64,000 nt of DNA from an uncultured Clostridium sp. (lineage in GTDB: Bacteria > Bacillota > Clostridia > Lachnospirales > Lachnospiraceae), in contig CAKSBP010000003.1 of NCBI GenBank assembly GCA_934438135.1, positions 56,652-120,651 on the forward strand, written 5' to 3'. Within the stretch, counting starts at the first letter, position 1, and every line of letters begins with the position of its first letter. The notes beneath the pieces were generated by a model that had not been told where the DNA came from, made no database searches, and saw only the letters and a list, made by a program, of their open reading frames with translations. This document shows, in pieces, positions 27,486 through 36,866 of this stretch. The position numbers were made by a program, and so were the translations under genes.

Positions 27486-29063
27486 ATGTTGAAAGAAGGC
27501 AGAGAAAAAAAGGAAAAAATTATTTTAATCATGGTTAGTCTGCTTGCAGTATTTGCAGTAGTAAAAGTTTTATTTCACAGTATTCATTATGAATTAGGTC
27601 ATACATACACAGCAGATGCACCACTATATTGGGCTGTTGGAAGAGGAATCCTAAACGGAATCAAACCGTATACGGGTTTATATGAGGTTAAGCCCGTAGG
27701 AGTTTTTCTGATTTCTGCATTGTCATCTAAATTAACAAATGATACGATTATCTGTAACATATTTAGTGTGGCAGCTTTAATCGTTATTGGAATTCTTCCT
27801 ATGATTTATGCAGTAGAATTCAGCTGTAAACATAAAGAAAAAGGGGTTTTTCGTTCTGTTGCTGTGATTGTATTTGCAGCATTATCAGGAATGCTTCTAA
27901 TGCTTTACTGTGAGATTCGTTCTGGACAGTTTCAGGTCGAAAGTATGGGAGCAGCATGGATTGGGCTATATTACTGGGTGATTTTACATATATCGTGTAA
28001 ATGCATTAGCGATTTTAAGAAACCATCTCAAATCATCTGGCTGTTACTGGCAGCATTATTTGTTATGTGTGGCGTTATGATGAAAGAACCATTTGTTTTG
28101 CTGGCATTTTTCGGTGGATTGCTTTTGGTGGAAAATTGGAAGGAATTTGTGGGACGAATTGTAATTCCGCTAGGACTTGGTGGAATGGCAGGTTTTGGAA
28201 TTATGATAGCCGAGGGATGGTTAAATGGATATTTGAATGTTTATGTTCGAAATATGTTTCAGAACCATATCTCAGTAACAGGTTCTCCTATTATAAGAGG
28301 ATTTCAAATTTTATGGCTTGCAAAGGATATGAGAGATGTATCAGATTTGTTTTTGGCATTGATTATATTATTAATTATTATAAATATTCTTCCAAATAAA
28401 GAATGTTCCAAAAAGAGAAATATATACCATATCGTTAGAATGTTAGTTCTTATTTATATTGCATCTTTTGCAGTTGGCCTTGGAGGACAGTATTTTAACC
28501 ATCATTATATTTTTGCAGCACCATTTTATTTATTGATACTTTTCATCGGCAGCAGAAAACTATATGATTATAGTGGTGAATATCTGGCAAGACAGACTTT
28601 GGCAGTTATTCTCAGTATTCTTGTTGTGTGCGTTGGTGCTGCTTCCAATCTTCCTTTTGCAGGAGAATATGAAGGAAAGTACAAAGTAATCAAAGAACAT
28701 GCTGCTTATGTAGACAGCCTGCTGGATTATTACGGAGAAGATACCTATCAGTATCCTGGCTTTAACGGAGAGAATGTGTTTTTTGGTCTTACGAAACATT
28801 CGCCGTTAGGACCTTGTTTTGCACAATATGAATATGATTTTGAGACAGAAGACAGCTGGTTTTCGAAGAAACTTTTAGAAGAGATGAATTCTGCTAACAT
28901 CGTCATTTTTTCTTATTTAAATGTACCAGCTATAAATGCACAGGTAAAACAGATATTAGATACAGACTTCACGACAACTCCAGCGAATTCTTATACGGAA
29001 AAGCCAGTAGCATCTGATTTTAAGTATACGGTTTATTTCCGTAAATCAGTATATGGACAATAA
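27486..29063 (+). CDS. Polytopic membrane glycosyltransferase-like protein (GT39/ArnT-like)
   Basis: A 525-aa protein with about ten to twelve hydrophobic segments. TM1 is at about residues 11-30, then an extracytoplasmic loop containing TADAPLYWAVGRGILNG and KPYTGLYEVKPVGVF. This is the D-x-P/A-x-Y pattern of polyprenyl-phosphate-dependent GT-C enzymes. A soluble C-terminal part follows from about residue 400. It probably moves a sugar from a lipid carrier to a surface acceptor; neither is identified. ATG 27486 follows GGAAAGGGAGAG. It is an isolated gene closed by a bidirectional terminator. Confidence 0.75.
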   Translation: MLKEGREKKEKIILIMVSLLAVFAVVKVLFHSIHYELGHTYTADAPLYWAVGRGILNGIKPYTGLYEVKPVGVFLISALSSKLTNDTIICNIFSVAALIVIGILPMIYAVEFSCKHKEKGVFRSVAVIVFAALSGMLLMLYCEIRSGQFQVESMGAAWIGLYYWVILHISCKCISDFKKPSQIIWLLLAALFVMCGVMMKEPFVLLAFFGGLLLVENWKEFVGRIVIPLGLGGMAGFGIMIAEGWLNGYLNVYVRNMFQNHISVTGSPIIRGFQILWLAKDMRDVSDLFLALIILLIIINILPNKECSKKRNIYHIVRMLVLIYIASFAVGLGGQYFNHHYIFAAPFYLLILFIGSRKLYDYSGEYLARQTLAVILSILVVCVGAASNLPFAGEYEGKYKVIKEHAAYVDSLLDYYGEDTYQYPGFNGENVFFGLTKHSPLGPCFAQYEYDFETEDSWFSKKLLEEMNSANIVIFSYLNVPAINAQVKQILDTDFTTTPANSYTEKPVASDFKYTVYFRKSVYGQ

Positions 29064-29103
29064 AAAAATGTCTCTCTCACAAAATTGTGATTGAGGCATT
29101 TTT
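29064..29103. terminator. Bidirectional terminator
   Basis: AAAAATGTCTCTCTCACAA (29064-29082) pairs with TTGTGATTGAGGCATTTTT (29085-29103) with few mismatches, giving A and T flanks on both strands. It serves the rightward membrane protein gene and the leftward GH105 gene. Confidence 0.8.
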
Positions 29104-29120
29104 AAAATCACAGAAAAATT

Positions 29121-30251
29121 CTATTTTCCAGCTTCTTTATACATAATTTCAATATAAGCAAGAATCAGTGGAGCAACACCTTTGGCTTCATTTTTAACGA
29201 CTGGTTCGCTCATGTAGTATTCAAATGTACCGTCGCGATGTGCAGCACCGCCAAGTCCAGCAACAAGACAGATGCCGTCTAACTGCAGCTCGCCGTTTTC
29301 TTCAGACAGATATTTTCTGCAGATACCGTAGAATGCTTTTTCACCATATGAAAAATAGCTTTCTGGAAGGTAGCCAAGACGGACACTCTTCATAATAGCA
29401 TAAGCGAAGATAGCAGAACCGCTTGTTTCTAAGTAGTTTGGTTTGCGTGTGCCAAGGTCTACTACCTGATACCACATACCGCTTTCGTCCTGATACTTAA
29501 TCATGGAATCAATTAAATCTTTGTAGACAGCGTTCATATTATCTTTTTCCACCTTCATAGATTCCGGCATAACTGCCATGGTATCAATCAGTGCCATGGC
29601 ATACCAGCCAAGGGCACGAAGCCAGAAATGTTTGGAGAGACCAGTTTCCTTATCACACCAGTACATTTCTCTGGAAGAATCGTATGCATGATAATAAAGA
29701 CCAGTTTTTTCGTCACGCATCATTTCATGTACATTCATAAACTGTTTGTAGCTGTCCATGCAGTTCTTAGCATCATTAAATTCTACTTCATACTGCATGT
29801 AGAAAGGCTGTCCCATATAAAGCCCATCTAACCATACCTGATTTGGATAAATCATCTTATGCCAGAAGTTACCCTCTTTTGTACGAGGCTGTGTGGCTAC
29901 CTGACTGTAAACAGTATCAATTGCTTTTCTGTATTTTTCTTTGCCAGTCAGTTTATATAAATCAAATAATGTTTTTCCTGCATTTACATTATCAATGTTG
30001 TATTCCATAGGATTATAAGATTCAATACTACCGCCTTCCTTTACGAAGTAGTCAATAAACTCATCTGCAAATTTAAGATAGCGTTCTTCTTTTGTAATAT
30101 CGTAAAGTTCAAGAATTGCTTTAATCATGCAACCATCTATGTAGTTCCAGGTTGATTTTTCTCCGCTTCTGATTTTTTCGATGTTCCATACCGGTTTCTG
30201 TGGCGTGCTCTTATCTAATAAGTCATCAATATAGCGTTGTAAAATTTCCAT
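29121..30251 (-). CDS. GH105-type unsaturated rhamnogalacturonyl/glucuronyl hydrolase
   Basis: A 376-aa cytoplasmic enzyme without signal peptide, of normal length for GH88/105. An alpha/alpha barrel is indicated by DGCMIKAILELYDITKEERYL, NIDNVNAGK (Asp equivalent to YteR Asp88) and NQVWLDGLYMGQPF (Asp near residue 141, equivalent to YteR Asp143). It removes the unsaturated uronic acid from oligosaccharides made by pectin or similar lyases. ATG 30251 follows GGAGGACAAC; the longer frame starts at a TTG inside that site. It has its own promoter with an operator-like palindrome. Confidence 0.92.
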   Translation of the reverse strand: MEILQRYIDDLLDKSTPQKPVWNIEKIRSGEKSTWNYIDGCMIKAILELYDITKEERYLKFADEFIDYFVKEGGSIESYNPMEYNIDNVNAGKTLFDLYKLTGKEKYRKAIDTVYSQVATQPRTKEGNFWHKMIYPNQVWLDGLYMGQPFYMQYEVEFNDAKNCMDSYKQFMNVHEMMRDEKTGLYYHAYDSSREMYWCDKETGLSKHFWLRALGWYAMALIDTMAVMPESMKVEKDNMNAVYKDLIDSMIKYQDESGMWYQVVDLGTRKPNYLETSGSAIFAYAIMKSVRLGYLPESYFSYGEKAFYGICRKYLSEENGELQLDGICLVAGLGGAAHRDGTFEYYMSEPVVKNEAKGVAPLILAYIEIMYKEAGK

Positions 30252-30317
30252 GTTGTCCTCCAATACATAAATTACTCATAGTAAATCCAAAGTACCGTTT
30301 TTGGCACCTGTGATTGT

Positions 30318-30356
30318 ATTATAACATAAATAATTGAAAATGTAAGCACTTACATT
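30318..30356 (-). promoter_or_regulatory. Promoter and LacI/CcpA-type operator of the GH105 gene
   Basis: AATGTAAG-CA-CTTACATT (30339-30356) is a near-perfect palindrome of the LacI-family type and resembles cre sites (TGNAANCGNNNNCA). On the minus strand it overlaps a -35-like TTACAT, with TATAAT 16 bases further (30318-30323). A LacI regulator or CcpA binding there would block transcription (inference). Confidence 0.6.
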
Positions 30357-30471
30357 AAAGTTTTTACAATCGATAGTTTTCTTTTTACGCTCATTGTAAT
30401 TAAAGAAAAAAGAAAAAGTGCCTTAAATTTTGCCATAATTTGTCGTTATAGCAAACATAACAAATATTGAC

Positions 30472-30500
30472 TTTACTTATATCTTTTTATCGTGTATGAT
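30472..30500 (+). promoter_or_regulatory. Predicted promoter of purA
   Basis: TTTACT (30472-30477), 17 bases, TATGAT (30495-30500), leaving a leader of about 110 bases. No purine riboswitch or PurR box pair is recognised in the leader. Confidence 0.5.
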
Positions 30501-30619
30501 AAAAGTAAATCAGAAAGCAGTATATCTGCTTTGTATGGTAAATCAATTTTGTTATTACCTGTGCTAATGTTTTTTGCGTTTTGGCACGTAATACAATAAA
30601 TGACATAGGAGGAAATAAA

Positions 30620-31897
30620 ATGGTTACAGCAATAGTTGGAGCAAACTGGGGCGATGAAGGTAAGGGTAAGATTACAGATATGTTAGGACAGGAGTCTGAT
30701 ATCATTGTACGTTTTCAGGGCGGAAGCAATGCAGGACATACAATCATCAATGATTATGGAAGATTTGCATTACATTTACTGCCATCCGGTGTATTCTACA
30801 ATCATACAACAAGTGTTATTGGAAATGGTGTTGCACTGAATATCCCTTACTTATTTAAAGAAGTAAATGATATTGTCAGTAAGGGTGTACCAACACCTAA
30901 GATTCTGGTTTCTGAAAGAGCACAGATTTTGATGCCATATCATATTTTATTTGACCAGTATGAGGAAGAAAGACTGGGAAAAGCTTCTTTTGGCTCTACC
31001 AAATCCGGTATTGCACCTTTTTATTCAGATAAATATGCAAAAATCGGTTTTCAGGTTTCTGAGTTATTTGCAGATGAGGCAGTACTTCGCGAGAAGATTC
31101 ACAGAGTATGTGAACAAAAGAACGTTATTCTGGAACATTTGTATCACAAACCAGCCATTGATGAAAATGAATTATACAACACATTAATGGAATACAAAGA
31201 AATGGTAAAACCTTTTGTATGTGATGTAGCTTCTTTCTTACAGGATGCATTAAAAGAAGGTAAGAAAATTTTATTGGAAGGACAGTTAGGAACATTAAAA
31301 GACCCTGATTTTGGTATTTACCCAATGGTTACTTCTTCTTCTACTCTTGCTGCTTATGGTGCAATTGGTGCCGGAATCGCTCCATACGAAATCAAGAAAA
31401 TCGTATGTGTTGTAAAAGCTTATTCCAGTGCGGTTGGAGCCGGTGAATTTGTTAGTGAAATTTTCGGTGACGAAGCAGAAGAATTAAGAAAACGTGGCGG
31501 CGATCATGGTGAATATGGTGCAACAACAGGACGTCCAAGACGTATGGGATGGTTTGACTGTGTTGCTTCCAAATACGGATGCAGAATGCAGGGTGCAACA
31601 GATGTTGCATTTACAGTATTAGATGTGTTAGGATATTTAGATGAGATACCTGTCTGTGTGGGATATGAAATTGATGGAAAAGTAACAAAAGACTTCCCTA
31701 CAACCGTAAATCTTGCAAAAGCAAAACCTGTTTATGAAGTGTTACCAGGATGGAAAGAGGATATCCGTGGCATTACCAAGTATGAGGATTTACCAGAGAA
31801 CTGTAGAAAGTATATTGAATTTATCGAGAAAGAATTGGAAGTACCTATTACAATGGTATCCAACGGACCAGGAAGAAACGAAATTATAAAAAGATAA
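30620..31897 (+). CDS. purA: Adenylosuccinate synthetase
   Basis: A 425-aa enzyme that joins IMP and aspartate using GTP, the first step from IMP to AMP. The phosphate-binding loop (VGANWGDEGKGKITDML), the catalytic GGSNAGHTI with its conserved His, and GATTGRPRRMGWFD are all visible. Length is normal. ATG 30620 follows AGGAGGAAATAAA; an upstream in-frame start at 30581 lacks a site. It stands alone, not in a pur operon. An AT-rich hairpin follows before the HD-domain gene. Confidence 0.97.
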   Translation: MVTAIVGANWGDEGKGKITDMLGQESDIIVRFQGGSNAGHTIINDYGRFALHLLPSGVFYNHTTSVIGNGVALNIPYLFKEVNDIVSKGVPTPKILVSERAQILMPYHILFDQYEEERLGKASFGSTKSGIAPFYSDKYAKIGFQVSELFADEAVLREKIHRVCEQKNVILEHLYHKPAIDENELYNTLMEYKEMVKPFVCDVASFLQDALKEGKKILLEGQLGTLKDPDFGIYPMVTSSSTLAAYGAIGAGIAPYEIKKIVCVVKAYSSAVGAGEFVSEIFGDEAEELRKRGGDHGEYGATTGRPRRMGWFDCVASKYGCRMQGATDVAFTVLDVLGYLDEIPVCVGYEIDGKVTKDFPTTVNLAKAKPVYEVLPGWKEDIRGITKYEDLPENCRKYIEFIEKELEVPITMVSNGPGRNEIIKR

Positions 31898-31933
31898 TTA
31901 ATCATTTTTATAAAAATCATAAAAAATGATTAA
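31898..31933 (+). terminator. AT-rich stem-loop after purA
   Basis: TTAATCATTTTT (31898-31909) and AAAAATGATTAA (31922-31933) are perfect 12-base arms. No separate T run follows on the plus strand, so termination is likely partial. Confidence 0.45.
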
Positions 31934-31950
31934 ATATTAGTGGGAGATCT

Positions 31951-33216
31951 ATGGGAGTCATAAATAGTAAAGATATAGGCCGTATTATACGGAAGTCTCT
32001 GATGTTAGTAGATGAAGATATTATGCTTCACGGAGAGATTGTGGGATATATTTTTTACAAGATGATGCAGTATACAAATAGATACTTTCTAAAAGAAATG
32101 GCTGACTTTACAATGATCGGTGTCTTACATGACATCGGTCTGTTTAAGTCAGCCAATAAGGATCTCATTCGGGAGGACGAAGAAAAGCATGTCTGGCGGC
32201 ATACGATTTATGGATATCTGTTTCTTAGATATCTGTCTCCTCTTGGAGAAGGTTCAGAAATTGTATTGTACCATCATCTGGATTATAACCGGTATCCGCT
32301 TATTAAGTCCAAGTACATGGAACTTGCCGAGTACTTAAGCTTTGCTGATAAGCTGGATACTTTCATGCGTTCTGGGAAAAATATTATGGACGCAGATTTT
32401 TTTGCGAAAAAAGGAAATATCGTTTTTTCAGAAAATGCAAAAATCTTATTTTTACGGGCAGAAACAAAGTCTCATATTTTATCAAAAATCAAAGATGGTT
32501 CCTATCAGGGGGAACTGTATGCCTTACTCTCGAAGAGAATTATGGATGAAGAAGAGAAGCGAAGAATGATTCAGCTTTTGGTTTATACCATTGATTTTAG
32601 AAGCGAATATACAGTCGTGCATTCGATTGCCACAACGACATTTGCGGTGGAGATTGCAAAACTGATGAAGCTGAGTGATGAGGACATTTACCTGATTTAT
32701 TACGGAGCACTTCTACACGATATCGGCAAATTAACTACGCCGGTTGAAATTCTTGAGGCACCTCGCCGTCTTACAAAGGAAGAAATGGACATAATGAAAC
32801 AGCATGTGGAAAATACAGAGAAAATTTTAAGGGGAAGCGTAGATGAACGGGTATTAGAAATTGCGATTCGCCATCATGAGAAACTGGATGGTTCCGGTTA
32901 CTACAGAGGTCTTACTGGAAAAGAACTGACAACGCCTCAGCGGATTGTTGCTGTAGCAGATATTATCAGTGCATTATATGGAAAACGGAGCTATAAGGAA
33001 AAATTCAATTCGGAACAGATTAAATCCGTACTCAGAAAAGAAGCAGCAGATGGGAAACTTTGTCCGAAAGTAACGGTATATGCCATTTCCAACATGGATT
33101 ATCTAATTCAGCATTTTGAGGAGGCAAAAAAATATACCATAGGAAAATACATTTTAATTAAAGAACAGTACAAATTAATATATGAAAAGTTCAAAAAATT
33201 TGAGATTATGGATTAA
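31951..33216 (+). CDS. Double HD-domain phosphohydrolase, HD-GYP-like
   Basis: A 421-aa protein with two HD domains. The first has VLHDIGLFKSA (about residues 59-69) and a later YHHLDYNRYP. The second has GALLHDIGKLTTP (about 251-263) and IRHHEKLDGSGYYRG (about 306-320). This is the HD-GYP layout except that the GYP triplet is G316-Y317-Y318. HD-GYP enzymes break down cyclic-di-GMP; the changed triplet makes activity or substrate uncertain. It follows purA by 53 bases across an AT-rich hairpin. Confidence 0.85.
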   Translation: MGVINSKDIGRIIRKSLMLVDEDIMLHGEIVGYIFYKMMQYTNRYFLKEMADFTMIGVLHDIGLFKSANKDLIREDEEKHVWRHTIYGYLFLRYLSPLGEGSEIVLYHHLDYNRYPLIKSKYMELAEYLSFADKLDTFMRSGKNIMDADFFAKKGNIVFSENAKILFLRAETKSHILSKIKDGSYQGELYALLSKRIMDEEEKRRMIQLLVYTIDFRSEYTVVHSIATTTFAVEIAKLMKLSDEDIYLIYYGALLHDIGKLTTPVEILEAPRRLTKEEMDIMKQHVENTEKILRGSVDERVLEIAIRHHEKLDGSGYYRGLTGKELTTPQRIVAVADIISALYGKRSYKEKFNSEQIKSVLRKEAADGKLCPKVTVYAISNMDYLIQHFEEAKKYTIGKYILIKEQYKLIYEKFKKFEIMD

Positions 33217-33318
33217 GGAGAAAGACATTGCTATTTTGTTTTAGATTTGATACCATATAAGTAAAATCTGTGAACGTCAGGGCAATACAAGTGATTAGGG
33301 AAAGGATGAACATTCAGG

Positions 33319-34176
33319 ATGAAACTGGCAGTTTTAAGTGATATTCATAGCAATTATATAGCGTTAGAAGCCTGTATAGATTTTTTGGAGCACCATAAGG
33401 TGAATCAGATTCTATTTTTGGGTGACTCTATCAGTGACTGTCCGAAGCCGCAGATTACGCTTAATCTGTTAAGAGAACTGGATAGCCGTTATCCTACCTT
33501 TCATATCAGAGGAAACCGGGAAGAATATTTTATTGATCATGAAGATGGTCTTAGCGACGACTGGAGTTATTCTTCTTATAAGGGAAGTCTGCTCTATACG
33601 TATGAGCATCTAAAGCATGAAGATATTACAGAATTCCGTCGACGGCCGAATCATGCCGTTCTTAAATTTGATGGTATGGCGGATATTCAGCTTGTTCATG
33701 GTTCGCCTCATTCTTCCCGGGAATTGTTAAAGTACGAAGGGAAAAACACAAAAACATATTTAAAGCAGATGCCGACAGATTATTTATTGAGCGGACATAC
33801 ACACAGACAGTTTACGTATTGCTATCGAGGAAAAACATTGATTAATCCGGGTTCTGTTGGAGTTGCAATCGGTATGCCAAAGGCAGCACATTTTGCAGTC
33901 TTAGAATGGAAACATAAGGAATGGCAGAGCAGTCTGATTACAGTACCGTTTGATTATGAAAAGGTAAAGAAATTCTTTTATGAAAGTTCTTTAATGGAGA
34001 AGGCCAGGATTTGGCCGCTATGTATTTTGAAGTCTATGGAGACTGGAGTTAATATGGGACCGCTTTGTGCCAAGACCGCTTATGATATGGCAGTAGCGGC
34101 GAAAGATAAGATGGAATACGGAACTGTTCCGGAGAAGTACTGGGAGAGAGCTGCAAAGCGGTTAGAAGTGATTTAA
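33319..34176 (+). CDS. Cytoplasmic metallophosphoesterase (YfcE/MJ0936-like)
   Basis: A 285-aa protein. All five motifs of calcineurin-like phosphoesterases are in order: LSDIHSN (residues 5-11), FLGDSISD, RGNREEY (in place of GNHD/E), LVHGSPH and SGHTHRQ, followed by NPGSVG. It needs a two-metal centre and cleaves phosphodiesters; the physiological substrate is unknown. No signal peptide is present. ATG 33319 has a weak GGAAAGGATG site. A terminator follows. Confidence 0.88.
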   Translation: MKLAVLSDIHSNYIALEACIDFLEHHKVNQILFLGDSISDCPKPQITLNLLRELDSRYPTFHIRGNREEYFIDHEDGLSDDWSYSSYKGSLLYTYEHLKHEDITEFRRRPNHAVLKFDGMADIQLVHGSPHSSRELLKYEGKNTKTYLKQMPTDYLLSGHTHRQFTYCYRGKTLINPGSVGVAIGMPKAAHFAVLEWKHKEWQSSLITVPFDYEKVKKFFYESSLMEKARIWPLCILKSMETGVNMGPLCAKTAYDMAVAAKDKMEYGTVPEKYWERAAKRLEVI

Positions 34177-34194
34177 AAGTTTTGTAAGAATGAT

Positions 34195-34228
34195 AGGTGT
34201 GGAGTCGATGAAAGATTCCGCACCTTTT
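34195..34228 (+). terminator. Terminator after the metallophosphoesterase gene
   Basis: AGGTGTGGAGTC (34195-34206) pairs with GATTCCGCACCT (34214-34225) with two G-U pairs, and TTT follows. Confidence 0.75.
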
Positions 34229-34258
34229 ATGCTATAAGGTAGAAAAGAGGAATATACA

Positions 34259-35164
34259 ATGACGTTACAGCAGTTACGCTATGCCGCTGCCATTGCAGAC
34301 TGTGGTTCTATAAATGAAGCGGCCAAGCAGCTTTATATTTCGCAGCCAAGTCTGTCTGGAATGGTAAAAGAATTAGAATCAGAAATAGGAGCAGATATTT
34401 TTCTACGCTCTAATCGAGGAATTGTTATTACGCCTGAGGGGGAAGAATTTCTTGGATATGCCAGACAGGTTTTAGAACAGTTTAAACTGCTTGAGGGAAA
34501 ATACATCGAAAAGAAAACTAAGAAAAAATTCAGTGTTTCCATGCAGTACTATACCTTTGCGGTAAAAGCATTTGTGGAAATGGTAAAAAAAGCAGGAATG
34601 GAACAATATGAGTTTGCTGTTTATGAGACGAAAACGTATGAGGTCATTGAAAATGTAAAGAATTTTAAAAGTGAATTAGGAGTGATTTTTCTGAATGATT
34701 TTAATGAAAAAGTAGTTCGAAAACATCTGGCGGAAAACAGTTTGGAATTTGAAATGCTTTTTCCATGTAATACGTATGTTTATCTTTGGTCAGGTCATCC
34801 GCTGGCAAATAAAAAACAGATTACCATGAAGGAATTAGAATCATATCCATGTCTTTCCTTTGACCAGGGAAAGAATAATGCTCTTTATTTGTCGGAAGAA
34901 ATGAAAAGCACTTATGAATATCAGAAGATGATTAAAGCAAGTGACAGGGCAACGTTACTAAACCTGATGGTGGGATTAAATGGATATACACTCTGCTGCG
35001 GAATTATCTGCGAGGAATTAAACGGAAATGATTATAAGGCAGTGCCTCTTTCAGAAACGGAAGAAATGCGGATTGGTTATATTAAGCGTAAGGGAGCGAG
35101 AATCAGTGAGATTGGGAAGGTGTATATTGAGGAATTAGAAAAGTATCAGGAGATGGTGTTGTAA
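34259..35164 (+). CDS. LysR-family transcriptional regulator
   Basis: A 301-aa protein. The N-terminal helix-turn-helix reads YAAAIADCGSINEAAKQLYISQ and PSLSGMVKELESEIGADIFLR, with a type-2 periplasmic-binding-like effector domain from about residue 90. ATG 34259 follows AGAGGAAT. It has no divergent partner: terminators or hairpins flank it, and the next genes are metallophosphoesterases. Targets cannot be inferred from position. Confidence 0.92.
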   Translation: MTLQQLRYAAAIADCGSINEAAKQLYISQPSLSGMVKELESEIGADIFLRSNRGIVITPEGEEFLGYARQVLEQFKLLEGKYIEKKTKKKFSVSMQYYTFAVKAFVEMVKKAGMEQYEFAVYETKTYEVIENVKNFKSELGVIFLNDFNEKVVRKHLAENSLEFEMLFPCNTYVYLWSGHPLANKKQITMKELESYPCLSFDQGKNNALYLSEEMKSTYEYQKMIKASDRATLLNLMVGLNGYTLCCGIICEELNGNDYKAVPLSETEEMRIGYIKRKGARISEIGKVYIEELEKYQEMVL

Positions 35165-35203
35165 ATGCTGATTTTATAAGTCTCTTATGAATCTGGAAAA
35201 GTA

Positions 35204-35250
35204 TCTGGTATTTTTAAACTCTGAGTTGTGCAGAGAGAAAAAATACCGGA
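35204..35250 (+). other. Stem-loop in the 283-bp gap before the secreted phosphoesterase
   Basis: TCTGGTATTTTT (35204-35215) pairs with AAAAATACCGGA (35239-35250), one G-U pair, and CTCTG/CAGAG forms an inner stem. There is no T run on the plus strand. It may end the LysR transcript weakly. The rest of the gap holds the AT-rich promoter area of the next gene. Confidence 0.5.
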
Positions 35251-35447
35251 TAAAATATAATAGTATTAGACAAAATACTAAGGAATATTTTATGAATTGA
35301 CTAGAAAAATAAAACAAATATTTTAAGAAATAACATGAAAAGTACTAGTTGTGACAATAAGTGAAAAAAAACAGAAGGAAATGTTATCCTAATAAGGCAT
35401 TCTCGAGGTGCAGAAAAGTTTAAATAATAGAAAAGGAGTACATATTT

Positions 35448-36818
35448 ATGAAGAATATTAAAAAAATAATTCCATTATTCGTTATATGTTTCGCTGTTTT
35501 TGGACTATTTGGGATAACAGCATCGAAACAGGTTTCTGCTGCGACATATTCTATTTCAGCAAAATACAGTTCAAATGGAAGCGTAACAGTAACTTATTCG
35601 GGTGTTTCTACAAGTAATAAAGATTGGATCGGTATTTACAAATACGGAACGGCACCATCTTCTGCAGCAGCAGATGCCGCATTAGCATGGGTATATCCAT
35701 CCAGTAGCAGTGGAAAGGTAACATTTTCATCCAGTGATTTTATTAACTCAATATATTCTCCTCAAAAAGGCTCTGCTTTAGAGGATGGTAAATATAAAGC
35801 TGTTATTTTAAAGAGTAATGGTTATACAGTAGGAGCAAAAGCCACATTTTATGTAGGTGAAGGAAAGCCAAACTATGAATTTGATGTTTATTCTGATTCT
35901 CATATTGTAAGTTCTACCAGTGCAGATTCCAGTACATTGAATGCAGCTTTAAAAGATATTAAAAATTTTGCACCAGACAGTAGTGCAATCGTATCTAACG
36001 GAGATACAGTAGATCAGTCTGATTGGTCCTTGTATGAAACACTGAGAACAATTTACTACAATAACAAAGCAGGTCTGCCACCAGTATACTTTAACTTAGG
36101 AAATCATGAGCTATTTGATACTTCTGCAAATGGTGGTAATTATAATGCATCAAGTTTTGATTCTAAATTTTACAACTACTTTTTATATTTTTCAAAAAAC
36201 ATTCATTACAATCTGACAGGAAGCACTTTAGCAAGTGATGACAGAACAGTTCCTTATTATGAGGAAGAGGTTGAAGGAAACCATTTCATTTTCCTAGCGA
36301 GTGAATCTGTCAATGCTGGAGATAAAATGGATCTTTCTACTACTCAGCTGAACTGGCTTGATAATAAATTATGGCATATCCAAAATGATGAAGGCGATCA
36401 GCCGGTATTTATATTTGCACATGGTTCTCTTTCAAACACAGTTGCTGGTTCTTATTCTTATCAGGGATGGAACGGAGTATCCCAGGATAGTCAGTTGAAA
36501 TTTATTTTGAATAAATATCCGAATGCAGTTTATATCTCTGCACATTCTCATTGGAACCTTACTGCAGCACATACTATGTTTGAGGGAACTGCAACATACG
36601 GTGGCGGAGTTGGCGCAACTTGTGTAAATGATGGTGCCCTTACAAATCTTTGGTCTGATAATGGCGGAGTTTCTGGAAGCCAGGGACTTCACATTATGGT
36701 TTATGATGATAAGATTATCATTAAAGGTAGAGATTATGCTAATAAGAAATGGATTTCAGGTGCAAGATATGTTGTTGATTTAGATAATCATTTTGACAGT
36801 CTTCACAATATTTACTAA
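35448..36818 (+). CDS. Secreted metallophosphoesterase with N-terminal beta domain
   Basis: A 456-aa protein. The signal peptide (IIPLFVICFAVFGLFGITA, cleavage near residue 34) leads into a beta-rich domain of about 105 residues (SVTVTYSGV, KDWIGIYKYG). The latter resembles SKICH-like domains that often precede secreted phosphatases. The phosphoesterase domain follows from about residue 142: SDSHI, SNGDTVD, LGNHELF, FAHGSL and SAHSHWN. There is no anchor at the C-terminus (SLHNIY), so it is probably released. Substrates could be nucleotides or phospho-sugars. ATG 35448 follows AAAGGAG. A strong terminator follows. Confidence 0.88.
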   Translation: MKNIKKIIPLFVICFAVFGLFGITASKQVSAATYSISAKYSSNGSVTVTYSGVSTSNKDWIGIYKYGTAPSSAAADAALAWVYPSSSSGKVTFSSSDFINSIYSPQKGSALEDGKYKAVILKSNGYTVGAKATFYVGEGKPNYEFDVYSDSHIVSSTSADSSTLNAALKDIKNFAPDSSAIVSNGDTVDQSDWSLYETLRTIYYNNKAGLPPVYFNLGNHELFDTSANGGNYNASSFDSKFYNYFLYFSKNIHYNLTGSTLASDDRTVPYYEEEVEGNHFIFLASESVNAGDKMDLSTTQLNWLDNKLWHIQNDEGDQPVFIFAHGSLSNTVAGSYSYQGWNGVSQDSQLKFILNKYPNAVYISAHSHWNLTAAHTMFEGTATYGGGVGATCVNDGALTNLWSDNGGVSGSQGLHIMVYDDKIIIKGRDYANKKWISGARYVVDLDNHFDSLHNIY

Positions 36819-36820
36819 TT

Positions 36821-36865
36821 AAAAAATGCAGCTTCCTGCTGTAAAACAGGAATGGCTGCATTTTT
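36821..36865. terminator. Bidirectional terminator
   Basis: AAAAAATGCAGC-TTCCTG pairs with CAGGAA-TG-GCTGCATTTTT. It ends the rightward phosphoesterase gene and the leftward aminotransferase gene, whose stop is two bases away. Confidence 0.88.
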
Positions 36866-36866
36866 A

